From positions 28,251 to 42,029 of the forward strand of contig NZNP01000089.1 of the NCBI GenBank assembly GCA_002694945.1: 13,779 nt of DNA, in the 5' to 3' direction. Below, piece after piece: positions 6,006 to 13,779 of this stretch; within the stretch, counting starts at the first letter, position 1; every line of letters starts with the position of its first letter. The notes under the pieces are model-generated. The model searched no databases. It had not been told where the DNA came from and saw only the letters and a list, made by a program, of their open reading frames with translations. Made by a program: the position numbers and the translations under genes. This DNA comes from Gammaproteobacteria bacterium (GTDB taxonomy: Bacteria > Pseudomonadota > Gammaproteobacteria > Pseudomonadales > Azotimanducaceae).

Positions 6006-7292
6006 TTAGCGGTTATCTATGACACGTTTCGCTTTGCCTTCTGATCTCGCAATAGTACCCGAGTCGTGAACTATCACTTTGGCTGTGACTCCTATATAAG
6101 TTTTAATCCGGCGGGCAAGTTCCTCTCCATTGGCTTCATTTGAGGAAGCATTTGTAGTTTCCACATTCACTGTCATGACATCTAGGTGGTGCTCCTTGTC
6201 AAGTTCTATCTGATAGTGTGGAGACAGACCCTTAACAGATAGGAGATGTTCTTCTATTTGTGAGGGAAATACGTTCACACCTCTTATGATCATCATGTCG
6301 TCACTGCGTCCAGTAATTTTTGCCATTCTGCGCATGGTCCGTGCCGTGCCTGGCAGTAACTTTGTGAGATCGCGAGTACGATATCGAATGATTGGCATTG
6401 CCTCCTTGGTCAAGCTGGTAAATACGAGCTCACCTTCTTCTCCATCTGCAATAGGAAGGCCAGTCTCAGGATTTACGATTTCAGGATAAAAGTGGTCTTC
6501 CCAAATAGTAGGCCCATCCTTTGTTGCAAGGCACTCCTGAGCTACACCTGGACCGATGACTTCCGAAAGCCCATAGATATCAACCGCCTCTATGTCTGTT
6601 CTTGCTTCAATCTCAGTGCGCATAGCATCTGTCCAAGGCTCAGCACCGAAAATACCCAATCGCAACGAAAGTTCATGTGGATCTACACCTTGTCGCTCCA
6701 TTTCATCAGCAATATTTAGCATATATGATGGGGTGACCATGATGATGTCGGGGTCGAAATCGGCTATCAATTGGACCTGTCGTTCGGTTTGACCTCCACC
6801 GAAGGGAATTACGGTACAACCTAACATCTCGGCCCCATAATGGGCGCCAAGCCCTCCCGTAAATAGACCATATCCATAAGATACGTGTATTTTGTCGGCT
6901 GCCTGACCGCCCGCGGCCCTTATAGAGCGAGCTGTGACATTAGCCCAAGTATCGATATCGTTCTTTGTGTAGCCAACAACCGTTGGCTTTCCGGTTGTTC
7001 CGCTTGAAGCATGGATTCTTACGATGTTTTCCATCTCTGTTGCAAATGTTCTGAAGGGGTAGTTGTCCCGAAGATCCTGTTTTGTTGTGAAAGGAAACTT
7101 CGTTAGATCATCCAGAGAGTTCAGATCGTCTGGATGCACATCGTGTTTTCGGAACATGTCCTGATACATGGGTGAATTGTTGAATGCATGTTGCAGACTG
7201 TGACGCAGACGCTTTAGTTGTAGGCTTCTGAGTTCATCGACGCTGGCTGTTTCGATGGGATGTAAGGGGTCTAAGCAAGGCGGGTTGGGCAT
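6006..7292 (-). CDS. paaK: Phenylacetate-CoA ligase family protein (PaaK-like)
   Basis: A 428-residue adenylate-forming ligase of the compact PaaK type; E. coli PaaK has about the same length. Motifs in order: IHASSGTTGKPTVVGYT (93-109) nucleotide loop, VSYGYGLFTGGLGAHYG (137-153), FGAEPW (215-220), YGLSEVIGPGVA (240-251), YRTRDLT (304-310), the hinge GRSDDMMIIRGVNVFPSQIE (328-347) and the C-terminal lysine region SEGKAKRV (417-424). It would activate phenylacetate or a related aryl/alicyclic acid to its CoA thioester with ATP, in the cytoplasm. A site AGGAG lies 12 bases before the ATG. It is divergent from a PaaX-type regulator and followed by a BadH-like SDR. None of the phenylacetyl-CoA epoxidase genes (paaABCDE) or paaG/Z/J is in the window, so phenylacetate itself may not be the substrate. 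Confidence 0.9.
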   Translation of the reverse strand: MPNPPCLDPLHPIETASVDELRSLQLKRLRHSLQHAFNNSPMYQDMFRKHDVHPDDLNSLDDLTKFPFTTKQDLRDNYPFRTFATEMENIVRIHASSGTTGKPTVVGYTKNDIDTWANVTARSIRAAGGQAADKIHVSYGYGLFTGGLGAHYGAEMLGCTVIPFGGGQTERQVQLIADFDPDIIMVTPSYMLNIADEMERQGVDPHELSLRLGIFGAEPWTDAMRTEIEARTDIEAVDIYGLSEVIGPGVAQECLATKDGPTIWEDHFYPEIVNPETGLPIADGEEGELVFTSLTKEAMPIIRYRTRDLTKLLPGTARTMRRMAKITGRSDDMMIIRGVNVFPSQIEEHLLSVKGLSPHYQIELDKEHHLDVMTVNVETTNASSNEANGEELARRIKTYIGVTAKVIVHDSGTIARSEGKAKRVIDNR

Positions 7293-7343
7293 GACAGTGC
7301 TTCGCTCCTAAAATGTAAAATAATACAAAAATCGTCCGACGTT

Positions 7344-7361
7344 GCGCTATATTCGTATCGC
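7344..7361. promoter_or_regulatory. Imperfect palindrome in paaK/paaX divergent gap, candidate operator
   Basis: In the 106-bp gap between the two divergent genes, GCGcTA (7344-7349) and TAtCGC (7356-7361) are inverted around a 6-base centre, giving five matched pairs out of six. It overlaps TATATT (7348-7353), a possible -10 for the regulator gene. A minus-strand -10-like TATTAT (7324-7319) could serve paaK, though no good -35 box is seen for either. PaaX proteins commonly bind inverted repeats in such gaps. The assignment is positional. Confidence 0.35.
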
Positions 7362-7398
7362 TAATCTGACTATTTGTTTTGTCAGGGAGGAGTCGTAA

Positions 7399-8331
7399 TT
7401 GGAATCGACAGATAGTCCTACAGTATTACTGAAAGAGTTTACGCAACGTAAGCCTTTCAGAACCAGATCTTTGGTCATTACATTTTTTGGAGATATTGTC
7501 TCGCAGCACGGTGGTAATGTTTGGCTCGGTAGTCTGATTTCAGTTTTAGCGAAATTTAAGATTAATGAACGTTTGGTTCGTACTACGGTTTTTCGTTTGG
7601 TTCAGGATGATTGGCTTGAAGCGCATCGCTTAGGTCGACGGAGTTACTACCGCTTCAGCGAATATGGTAAGCAGGAATACGAAAGAGCTGCCAGACGAAT
7701 CTACTCGGTGCATGAGGCTGACTGGTCTGGAAGTTGGCAGTTAGTAATTTTAAGGGGAGTGAGTGAGGAGAGGAAAGAAAAGCTTTCGCGCTCGCTTCGT
7801 TGGCAAGGGTATCGCAGTGTGACAGCAGGTGTGTTGGCTAAACCGGGGGAGGGTGGTGGAGACTTGATCGAGACGCTGCGTAAATTTTCTGCACAGGATG
7901 AAGTGTTGCTTATGTCTGCAACCACGCCGGAAATATCCTCAGCAGAGATAATTCGTGACCTGGTCTATAAAAGCTGGCGATTAGACGAGGTTGCCCAAGG
8001 TTACAATCAGTTTCTAAATCGCTATAGACCAATCTTGAGTTGGTTTAAGAACAATGAAGGGGAAACGGAAACATTATTTGAAACGGCGTGCTTCGTACGT
8101 CTGATGTTAATTCAGGATTATCGCCGTTTACTGCTGCAGGAAGTACCTATTCCGCGGCGACTTCTACCAACCTCATGGCCTGGATTTGATGCTAGGCATT
8201 TAGCAGCAAAAATCTATCACATTTTAGGGCCTCTTTCGGTCAAATACATAAAGACAGAGCTCGAGAGCGCAAATGGTAACTTTCCTGAAGCGGCCCCTGG
8301 ATTCAGTAAACGATTTAATGAATTTTCGTGA
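7399..8331 (+). CDS. paaX: PaaX-family transcriptional regulator
   Basis: A 310-residue protein with PaaX family layout: an N-terminal winged helix at about residues 20-95 (PFRTRSLVITFFGDIV, LISVLAKFKINERLVRTTVFRLVQDDWLEAHRLGRRSYYRFSEYG), a central ferredoxin-like part (SWQLVILRG, WQGYRSVTAGVLAKPG, 112-150) and the C-terminal helical domain (LVYKSWRLDEVAQGYNQFL, then RLMLIQDYRRLLLQEVPIPRRLLPTSWPG). PaaX is a GntR-like repressor released by phenylacetyl-CoA. The start is TTG at 7399, supported by a strong site GGGAGGAG six to seven bases before it; there is no better ATG. Its divergence from the PaaK-like ligase suggests it controls that operon and itself, with the CoA ester made by the ligase as the likely effector. 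It ends with TGA. Confidence 0.92.
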   Translation: MESTDSPTVLLKEFTQRKPFRTRSLVITFFGDIVSQHGGNVWLGSLISVLAKFKINERLVRTTVFRLVQDDWLEAHRLGRRSYYRFSEYGKQEYERAARRIYSVHEADWSGSWQLVILRGVSEERKEKLSRSLRWQGYRSVTAGVLAKPGEGGGDLIETLRKFSAQDEVLLMSATTPEISSAEIIRDLVYKSWRLDEVAQGYNQFLNRYRPILSWFKNNEGETETLFETACFVRLMLIQDYRRLLLQEVPIPRRLLPTSWPGFDARHLAAKIYHILGPLSVKYIKTELESANGNFPEAAPGFSKRFNEFS

Positions 8332-8369
8332 GAAGAGAATTAAATGTCGGTTGATTATATCCATTTCTT

Positions 8370-10322
8370 TTAGGTTCTAAGCACCTCAAGGCCTTCAAAG
8401 AAATCGAGTGCTTCTGGGTTTGCCAAAGCATCAGTATTGTCCACTGGCTGACCGTGGATGATCTTTCGAACCGCTAGTTCTACTATTTTTCCGCTGATAG
8501 TTCTGGGTATGTCCGGTACAGCGATAATTTTTTCGGGAACGTGTCGGGGAGTTGTATTCTGGCGGATAACGAGTTTTATATGGGCAATCAGTTCATCGTC
8601 GAGATTCAAACCATGCTGCAAAACAACGAAGAGTATAACTCGCTCGTCATCCCCCCAGTCTTGGCTGACAACGATGGCATCTGTGACTTCCTGAATTGTT
8701 TCGACTTGACGGTAGATTTCAGCCGTACCGATCCTTACACCACCGGGATTCAGCACTGAATCACTCCGTCCCTGGATAATTACGCCTCCACGTTCTGTGA
8801 GCTCGCCATAGTCACCATGAGTCCATACCCCCTGATTCTGTTGGAAGTAAGCGCCGAAAAATTGTTCATTGTCGGGATCATTCCAAAAACCAATAGGTAT
8901 GGACGGAAAAGGTTTAACACAGACAAGTTCTCCGAGGGTGCCTACCAGAGCTTGGTGAGATTCGTCCCAGAACTCGGTTGCCATACCCAAACCCAAGCAT
9001 TGGATTTCTCCGCTGAATACGGGCAGATTGGGATTGCCTAACATGAAGCAGGAAATAATGTCGGTGCCTCCGGAAATCGATGATAGACAAACGTTTTCTT
9101 TTATATCGCGGTACACGTATTCAAAACTGGTCTCGCTAAGAGGAGAGCCAGTTGAAAGTATACTTTTGAGGGAATCGAGCTTATGAGTATTTCTTGGTTT
9201 TAGCCCTTGCTTTTCGATTGCCGCGATAAACTTCGCGCTCGTTCCGAAGATGGTAATTTTTTCCTCATCTATGGCGTCGAGCAGTATATGCCCTGAACGT
9301 GCAAATGGAGAGCCGTCGTAAAGCACTAATGTACAGCCGCAGGCTAGACCAGAAACCAGCCAATTCCACATCATCCAGCCACAAGTTGTAAAGTAAAATA
9401 GTACATCTTGTCTTGTGACATTGGTGTGAAGTTTGTGCTCTTTCAGGTGCTGCAGCAAAGTCCCGCCTGTACCATGGACAATACATTTAGGAGCTCCGGT
9501 GGTGCCGGAAGAATACATAATGTACAACGGGTGATCGAAATCTACTGGCGTGAAGACTAGCTGGCTTTCGGGAGCATTCGTTAGGTAGTCATGCCAGCTT
9601 ACGACTTTGCTCAGAGTAGATTGACAGATGTCATCTTCAGCCGATACAACAACCGTCAAGTCCAGCGACTTCAGAGCTAACTGTATTGCTTTTACTTTTT
9701 CGAGACAGTCAATTGTTTTACCGTTGTATTGATAACGTGTAGTCGCAAATAACAATCTGGGCTTAATTTGGCCGAAGCGATCGCAAGCCCCAGCAACGCC
9801 GAAGTCTGGTGAGCATGATGACCATATTGCGCCAAGGCTTGTGGTTGCTAACATCGCAATAACCGTCTCAGATATATTTGGCATGAAACCGACAACGCGG
9901 TCGCCTTTCTTTATGCCGGAGGAACGCATGGCAGCGGCAAGCTTGGTGACAGCTCGGTGGAGTTGGTTGTAAGACAATGTGGTTCGGTTGCCATTTTCCT
10001 GCAGGCTAATAATTGCGGGTTGCTCATCCCTGTTACGCAACATGTTTTCGGCAAAATTCAGTTGACTACCTGTAAACCATTGCGCACCAGGGAAAAGTTC
10101 TGGTTCTCTAATAGTGTCGTTGGGGAGCTTTTGGGATTTAATCTCGCAAAAGTCCCAGATTTCTTGCCAAAAAAATGCTGTGTTATTGATTGACCATTCG
10201 TGCAGATCCTTATAGCTCTCGAAGGTGATACCGTAATTTCGTTCAATAGAGTGTTGAAAAGCAGTCATCTGACTACTGGCGATTTGTGAATCAGTGGGTG
10301 CCCATAGAGCCGTCTTCTCCAT
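8370..10322 (-). CDS. aacS: Acetoacetyl-CoA synthetase (acetoacetate-CoA ligase)
   Basis: A 650-residue adenylate-forming enzyme of the acetyl-CoA-synthetase-like group, full length for AacS. Motifs: an N-terminal acs-type segment (FFWQEIWDFCEIKS, QLNFAENML at 87-95), the nucleotide loop YSSGTTGAPK (270-279), TTCGWMMWNWLVSGL (312-326), GTSAKFIAAIEK (360-371), SISGGTDIISCF (415-426) and SGEIQCLGLGM, HGDY (502-505), GRSDSVLNPGGVRIG (518-532) and the catalytic Lys612 in PRTISGKIVELA. The SGGTDI and SGEIQ forms match acetoacetyl- rather than acetyl-CoA synthetase. It converts acetoacetate, ATP and CoA to acetoacetyl-CoA in the cytoplasm. The ATG shares one base with the stop of the upstream acyl-CoA dehydrogenase (TAATG), so translation is coupled. 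The gene converges with paaX across 38 bp. Confidence 0.93.
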   Translation of the reverse strand: MEKTALWAPTDSQIASSQMTAFQHSIERNYGITFESYKDLHEWSINNTAFFWQEIWDFCEIKSQKLPNDTIREPELFPGAQWFTGSQLNFAENMLRNRDEQPAIISLQENGNRTTLSYNQLHRAVTKLAAAMRSSGIKKGDRVVGFMPNISETVIAMLATTSLGAIWSSCSPDFGVAGACDRFGQIKPRLLFATTRYQYNGKTIDCLEKVKAIQLALKSLDLTVVVSAEDDICQSTLSKVVSWHDYLTNAPESQLVFTPVDFDHPLYIMYSSGTTGAPKCIVHGTGGTLLQHLKEHKLHTNVTRQDVLFYFTTCGWMMWNWLVSGLACGCTLVLYDGSPFARSGHILLDAIDEEKITIFGTSAKFIAAIEKQGLKPRNTHKLDSLKSILSTGSPLSETSFEYVYRDIKENVCLSSISGGTDIISCFMLGNPNLPVFSGEIQCLGLGMATEFWDESHQALVGTLGELVCVKPFPSIPIGFWNDPDNEQFFGAYFQQNQGVWTHGDYGELTERGGVIIQGRSDSVLNPGGVRIGTAEIYRQVETIQEVTDAIVVSQDWGDDERVILFVVLQHGLNLDDELIAHIKLVIRQNTTPRHVPEKIIAVPDIPRTISGKIVELAVRKIIHGQPVDNTDALANPEALDFFEGLEVLRT

Positions 10323-11491
10323 TAGCTCGATTCCATAAACAGTTCTCGGCCGATTAACATGCGCCTTATTTCTGATGTTCCCGCTCCGATTTCGTAAAGC
10401 TTCGCATCCCGCAGAAGACGACCAGTATCGTAGTCGTTAATGTAACCGTTTCCTCCGAGTGTCTGAATAGCTTGCAAGGCACACTGGGTGGCCTGTTCAG
10501 CCGTGTGAAGAATTACGGCGGCGGCATCTTTTCTCGTTTCTTGTCCTTTGTCGCAGGATCTGGCCACGGCATACCCGTACGCCCGACAGGCACTGAGAAC
10601 GGTGTACATGTCAGCTAATTTGCCCTGCATTAATTGGAATTCGCCTATTGGCTGATCAAACTGCTTCCTCTCATGGACATAAGGTACGACTGCATCGAGA
10701 CATGCTTGCATGATGCCGATAGGGCCGCCTGAAAGGACCGTTCGCTCGTAATCGAGGCCAGACATGAGAACGCCTACACCAGCTCCTTCCCGACCCAGAA
10801 CATTTGTAGCAGGCACTTCACAATCCTCGAAAACCAACTCACATGTATTACTGCCTCGCATGCCTAGTTTGTCGAGTTTTGGCGCACGAGAAAATCCTGA
10901 AAAATCCCTCTCGACCAGAAATGCTGTAATACCTCGAGAACCTGCATCGGGGTTAGTTTTGGCATAGATAACATAGGTATTGGCATCCGGTCCGTTGGTA
11001 ATCCACATTTTGTTGCCGTTCAGCACATAGGTGTCGCCTTGCTTTTCGGCACGCAGTTTCATGCTAACGACATCTGAGCCAGCACTAGGCTCCGACATTG
11101 CTAGAGCACCGATGTGTTTTCCACTGCAAAGATCAGGTAGGTAGCGTGCTTTTTGCTCCCCGGTGCCATGTCGTACTATCTGGTTTACACATAGGTTAGA
11201 GTGAGCGGCATAGGATAGTCCGACTGACGCAGACGCTCGGCTGATCTCCTCCATAACTACAATATGTGCAAGATAGCCCATATTGCTTCCGCCGAATTCT
11301 TCAGGTGCGGTGATACCAAGGATGCCGATGTCTCCCATTTTCATCCAGAGATCAGTGGGGAAATCGTTGGACTTATCAATAGACATAGCTCGCGGTGCTA
11401 TTTCAGCTTGAGCAAACTTGTTGACCATGCTTCTCAACATGTCGATTTCTTCACCTAGGCCATGATCCAGAGTTGCGTAATTAATGTTCAT
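10322..11491 (-). CDS. ivd: Isovaleryl-CoA dehydrogenase (acyl-CoA dehydrogenase family)
   Basis: A 389-residue acyl-CoA dehydrogenase, normal length for the family. Motifs: [13 protein letters not shown] (93-105), the flavin motif [13 protein letters not shown] (129-141), [10 protein letters not shown] (158-167), [17 protein letters not shown] (208-224), and at the C-terminus [12 protein letters not shown] and [12 protein letters not shown] (366-377). Glu249 in [22 protein letters not shown] stands where isovaleryl-CoA dehydrogenase places its catalytic base, while most other members have theirs near residue 370 (here Gly370-Ala-Gly region); this is the reason for the call. It oxidises isovaleryl-CoA to 3-methylcrotonyl-CoA with FAD, passing electrons to ETF. 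ATG 11491 has GAGGA about eight bases upstream. It is the first gene of a coupled pair with aacS. The methylcrotonyl-CoA carboxylase, hydratase and HMG-CoA lyase of the leucine route are not in the window. Confidence 0.92.
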   Translation of the reverse strand: MNINYATLDHGLGEEIDMLRSMVNKFAQAEIAPRAMSIDKSNDFPTDLWMKMGDIGILGITAPEEFGGSNMGYLAHIVVMEEISRASASVGLSYAAHSNLCVNQIVRHGTGEQKARYLPDLCSGKHIGALAMSEPSAGSDVVSMKLRAEKQGDTYVLNGNKMWITNGPDANTYVIYAKTNPDAGSRGITAFLVERDFSGFSRAPKLDKLGMRGSNTCELVFEDCEVPATNVLGREGAGVGVLMSGLDYERTVLSGGPIGIMQACLDAVVPYVHERKQFDQPIGEFQLMQGKLADMYTVLSACRAYGYAVARSCDKGQETRKDAAAVILHTAEQATQCALQAIQTLGGNGYINDYDTGRLLRDAKLYEIGAGTSEIRRMLIGRELFMESS

Positions 11492-11611
11492 CGAAAGGTC
11501 CTCAAACCATGATCTTGAATGAAATCATTGTAACTTATACGACGCGATTGCACGGTTAATCTGTAATGAATAATCCCTTAGGATGCCGTTCTTTTATAAA
11601 GTGAAACCCGT

Positions 11612-12547
11612 ATGACCCAGTTACCCCTTTGGCAGGAATCTGTCGTTGATGAATCGGAAATAGACTCCCTGGGTCACATGAATGTTCGATTTTATCTGGC
11701 TCGTGTCGATTCAGCTTTTCAACAAATACTCGAGGGTTCCGGTCTCATACCTGGAGCTCATGAAAAACTGCGTCGGTTCGAAACCTATAGTCGATTTTTT
11801 CAAGAACAGTTTGAGGGCAATCGACTCGAAACTCGAGGTGGTCTGATAAAGGCAAACGGGACTATAGGGGTTACAGGTTACTTTGAGATTCGTAACCAGG
11901 AGACCGGTCAGCTTTCAGCTTGCTTCATTGTAAGAACAGGCATAATTGATAAGGAAACGCAGAAACCACGAACTTCTCCACTGGAAGGTGATCTGTTGAA
12001 GCTAAAGATCGAAATTCCGGATTATGCGACACCTCGCTCCTTATCGCTGAAAGAGCCCAAACAGGTTCTTCTCGAAGACCTTGAAGATTTAATCAGCGAT
12101 GAGCCCATACCTGGCATGATGAGTGGCCGGCGTGAAAATATCATTCTTCCGGAGGACTGCGATTCTCAAGGTCAGTTGCGTGAAGACCTAGAATTGATGT
12201 TCATTATGCATCGGCCTATTCCTGGTCAATCTCAAGACACTTTTGGGCCGCCTCAATTGAATGACCGAGCAGGCAGGCGTTACAGTTGGGCAATGATGGA
12301 AACTCGACAGTTTGTATTCGCTAAACCTAGGCTCGATGATGCGGTTCTATCTCTTTCAGCAGATGTAGCCTTTGGGGAAAAGTGGCGGCAGAGTCGCCGA
12401 TGGATGTTTGTCAAAGACACAGGCTTGTTACTCGGAGTGCATGACTCTGTCGGGGTTTGTATGGACCTCGACGAGAGGCGATCGATGGTTATTCCCGAAG
12501 ATGTTCGAGTGGGTCTAGAGCGAAATTATCTGCCGAATTTGGCGTGA
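11612..12547 (+). CDS. Thioesterase-like double-hotdog protein
   Basis: A 311-residue protein in which two hotdog-like halves can be seen. The N-terminal half (about 5-125) has EIDSLGHMNVRFYLARVDSAF (16-36), the D..GH.N form of 4-hydroxybenzoyl-CoA thioesterase-type enzymes, with Asp18 as the likely acid, and ends GQLSACFIVRTGIID. The second half (about 190-300) has WAMMETRQFVFAKPRLDD, LSLSADVAFGEKWRQSRRWMFV and VHDSVGVCMDLDERRSMVIPEDVR, again hotdog-like, but with no matching D..GH.N motif, so only one active-site type may remain. It is probably an acyl-CoA thioesterase or acyl-CoA binding protein. It is divergent from the IVD-AacS pair across 120 bp. No strong ribosome site precedes ATG 11612 (only GTGAAA). 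It ends with TGA. The substrate is unknown. Confidence 0.75.
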   Translation: MTQLPLWQESVVDESEIDSLGHMNVRFYLARVDSAFQQILEGSGLIPGAHEKLRRFETYSRFFQEQFEGNRLETRGGLIKANGTIGVTGYFEIRNQETGQLSACFIVRTGIIDKETQKPRTSPLEGDLLKLKIEIPDYATPRSLSLKEPKQVLLEDLEDLISDEPIPGMMSGRRENIILPEDCDSQGQLREDLELMFIMHRPIPGQSQDTFGPPQLNDRAGRRYSWAMMETRQFVFAKPRLDDAVLSLSADVAFGEKWRQSRRWMFVKDTGLLLGVHDSVGVCMDLDERRSMVIPEDVRVGLERNYLPNLA

Positions 12548-12550
12548 ATC

Positions 12551-12623
12551 TAACCTGCGGTTATTGGAAACCTGGATAGCAAGGTTCTTGTGAGAGTGGT
12601 TTAAGATTTACATACTGGTATGT
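12551..12623. other. Short inverted repeats in convergent gap, possible weak terminators
   Basis: The 76-bp gap between the converging thioesterase-like and TPR/TonB-C-like genes holds three small inverted repeats: TAACC-TGC-GGTTA (12551-12563), AACCT (12569-12573) with AGGTT (12582-12586), and ACATAC-TG-GTATGT (12610-12623) directly next to the minus-strand stop. None has a following T-run on the relevant strand, so terminator function is only suggested by position. Confidence 0.25.
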
Positions 12624-13779
12624 TTATAGGCTTGCCAACTCTGTCAACTGGCATGACTGAGCTACCATCTGATTACTCCAATCGTAGACATTCGCAGAGC
12701 TCGTTATTGACAAATTGTTTGCTGAGAATGTTTGCCGAAAGGAAATGGTTGATTCGGAAGGTTTGCCAAACTGATCTATCGCCGGTCTGAATCGACTGTT
12801 ATGTAAAGAGGTCCTGATATAACGGTTAAGTTTGGGAGGCGCGTCGCCTGCTAGCGAGATCAGGATTGGCTTGCCCTGCGGGTTGATGTCAACTGTGACG
12901 TCGATGCTCAACTTTTGATCTTTGTTTTTGACCAGACTCCTGTAAGTTTCACCACACATAGTTACAGGGTTGCCGACCGATACTGGGTCAGGCTTTGATC
13001 GATTCTTACCAAAGCTGAATCCGGTCTCTGTATCTTTGAACAAGATGATCTGTGCATTACTGTCCTTAAAGCCCCTTGACTTGGCGAGTGTTGAAAAGAG
13101 AGCTTTTGGGTTTTGGAAACCAAGTAGAGCTGGCTCCAGATTCTTCGAAAGTTCATGAGAAAATTTTTCAAGGTTTACCTCGGAACCAGCAAGATAGCTT
13201 GCGTCAACATAATCTATAAGCGCTCTTTCTAGGTCGGCTCGATCAAAATCAGGCGCTTTAACCCCGATGTTGTAAGCGGCAGCAAGTTCATCTTCAAGGC
13301 AACATCTACCTGACAAGTAGCTTGTAAGCGCAATTGATCGTTTGACTCGACTTATTGCCCTTAGGTCATCTTTATTAAGGTTTAGAGCTGACTCCTTGTA
13401 AAGTTTCAGGGCTCTGTCAAACCTCGCTGTAAATCTATACCAGTCAGCGAGTCTGATTTTGGCGTCCGTATACTCTAATTGGTTCGGTGAAAACGACTTC
13501 ATCGATACGCGATAACTAAATTGATGTTGGACGTCGGCGGCACCAATGTCGCCATTTTGTATTTGTGAGTTAATAATGAAATCGAGAGGCTCTAATTGTA
13601 GCGGGGAATAAACGCCGTAGTGTCTGTGAATAATGTTTTGGAGTTGTCTGAACTCTGCTATCGCCTCATCTTGATAGCCTTGCGATTGAAGGAGTATGCC
13701 AAGTTGCCTTACAGGCAGATATATTTGTTCGCTGAACGATCCTTCCATCTTTGTTTGTTCAATTAGCGCTCTTAGTTTT
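12624..13779 (-). CDS. TPR-like repeat protein with TonB-C-like end (5' end outside window)
   Basis: The frame is open from the right edge of the window to TAA at 12624-12626. An ATG at 13748 exists, but the residues before it (LRALIEQTK) continue a helical pattern without a stop, so the true start probably lies outside. The visible 385 residues begin with tetratricopeptide-like helix pairs (LPVRQLGILLQSQGYQDEAIAEFRQL; KIRLADWYRFTARFDRALKLYKESA) and end with a segment resembling the TonB C-terminal fold: LSIDVTVDINPQGKPILISL, then LNRYIRTSLHNSRFRPA and a FRQTF strand. Such TPR plus TonB-C proteins occur in proteobacteria with unknown roles in the envelope. Two Cys pairs (e.g. adjacent CC in SGRCCLEDE) are seen. 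No relation to the metabolic neighbours is evident. I do not assign a function. Confidence 0.65.
   Translation of the reverse strand, partial: KLRALIEQTKMEGSFSEQIYLPVRQLGILLQSQGYQDEAIAEFRQLQNIIHRHYGVYSPLQLEPLDFIINSQIQNGDIGAADVQHQFSYRVSMKSFSPNQLEYTDAKIRLADWYRFTARFDRALKLYKESALNLNKDDLRAISRVKRSIALTSYLSGRCCLEDELAAAYNIGVKAPDFDRADLERALIDYVDASYLAGSEVNLEKFSHELSKNLEPALLGFQNPKALFSTLAKSRGFKDSNAQIILFKDTETGFSFGKNRSKPDPVSVGNPVTMCGETYRSLVKNKDQKLSIDVTVDINPQGKPILISLAGDAPPKLNRYIRTSLHNSRFRPAIDQFGKPSESTISFRQTFSANNLSITSSANVYDWSNQMVAQSCQLTELASL

Noticed and set aside
1-13779. Global reassignment of TGA to an amino acid
   Set aside because: TGA ends the metF-like, BadH-like, PaaX-like and thioesterase-like genes at positions expected from family lengths, so only the TGA at 750-752 is recoded.
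1-13779. Mobile element, CRISPR array, tRNA or rRNA
   Set aside because: No transposase or integrase-like protein, no regularly spaced direct repeats and no cloverleaf-like segment was seen in either strand by eye.

Overview
The window looks like a stretch of chromosome from an aerobic, heterotrophic proteobacterium, probably a marine-type gammaproteobacterium. This is inferred from the style of the enzymes (GabD, PaaK, PaaX, isovaleryl-CoA dehydrogenase, AacS) and from a selenocysteine-containing peroxiredoxin-like gene; no rRNA or other phylogenetic marker is present. Genes are densely packed in short units on both strands. No tRNA, rRNA, CRISPR array, insertion sequence or phage gene is visible. 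No gene-free stretch exceeds about 160 bases.

Left part (1-2627, + strand): the C-terminal part of an alpha/beta hydrolase; then a peroxiredoxin-like gene (618-1097) whose reading frame is crossed by a TGA exactly where the redox cysteine of the CxxC motif belongs, giving a predicted UPYC selenoprotein with a candidate SECIS hairpin just downstream; then an NAD(P)-dependent succinate-semialdehyde dehydrogenase (gabD). TGA serves as a true stop in at least four other genes here, so the code is not globally reassigned.

Middle part (2783-7292): a minus-strand pair of an SDR oxidoreductase and an acetogen-type MetF (5,10-methylenetetrahydrofolate reductase family), joined by a TAATG stop/start overlap. 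A hydroxypyruvate-isomerase-family TIM barrel runs divergently from the SDR across a 38-bp gap that contains a 12-bp perfect palindrome. Next is a minus-strand pair of a phenylacetate-CoA-ligase-like enzyme (PaaK) followed by a BadH-like SDR. A PaaX-family regulator (7399-8331, +) is divergent from paaK and is the obvious candidate regulator of that pair.

Right part (8370-13779): a minus-strand pair, isovaleryl-CoA dehydrogenase then acetoacetyl-CoA synthetase, again joined by TAATG. These enzymes catalyse an early step and the follow-up to the last step of leucine/isovalerate degradation, yet the enzymes between are absent from the window. A divergent double-hotdog thioesterase-like gene follows, and finally a large minus-strand protein with helical-repeat character and a TonB-C-like end that runs off the window.

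Taken together this is a catabolic region dealing with CoA-activated acids (aryl or alicyclic acids through PaaK/BadH-like enzymes, branched-chain acids through IVD/AacS), aldehyde oxidation and one-carbon chemistry. The standout feature is the selenoprotein.
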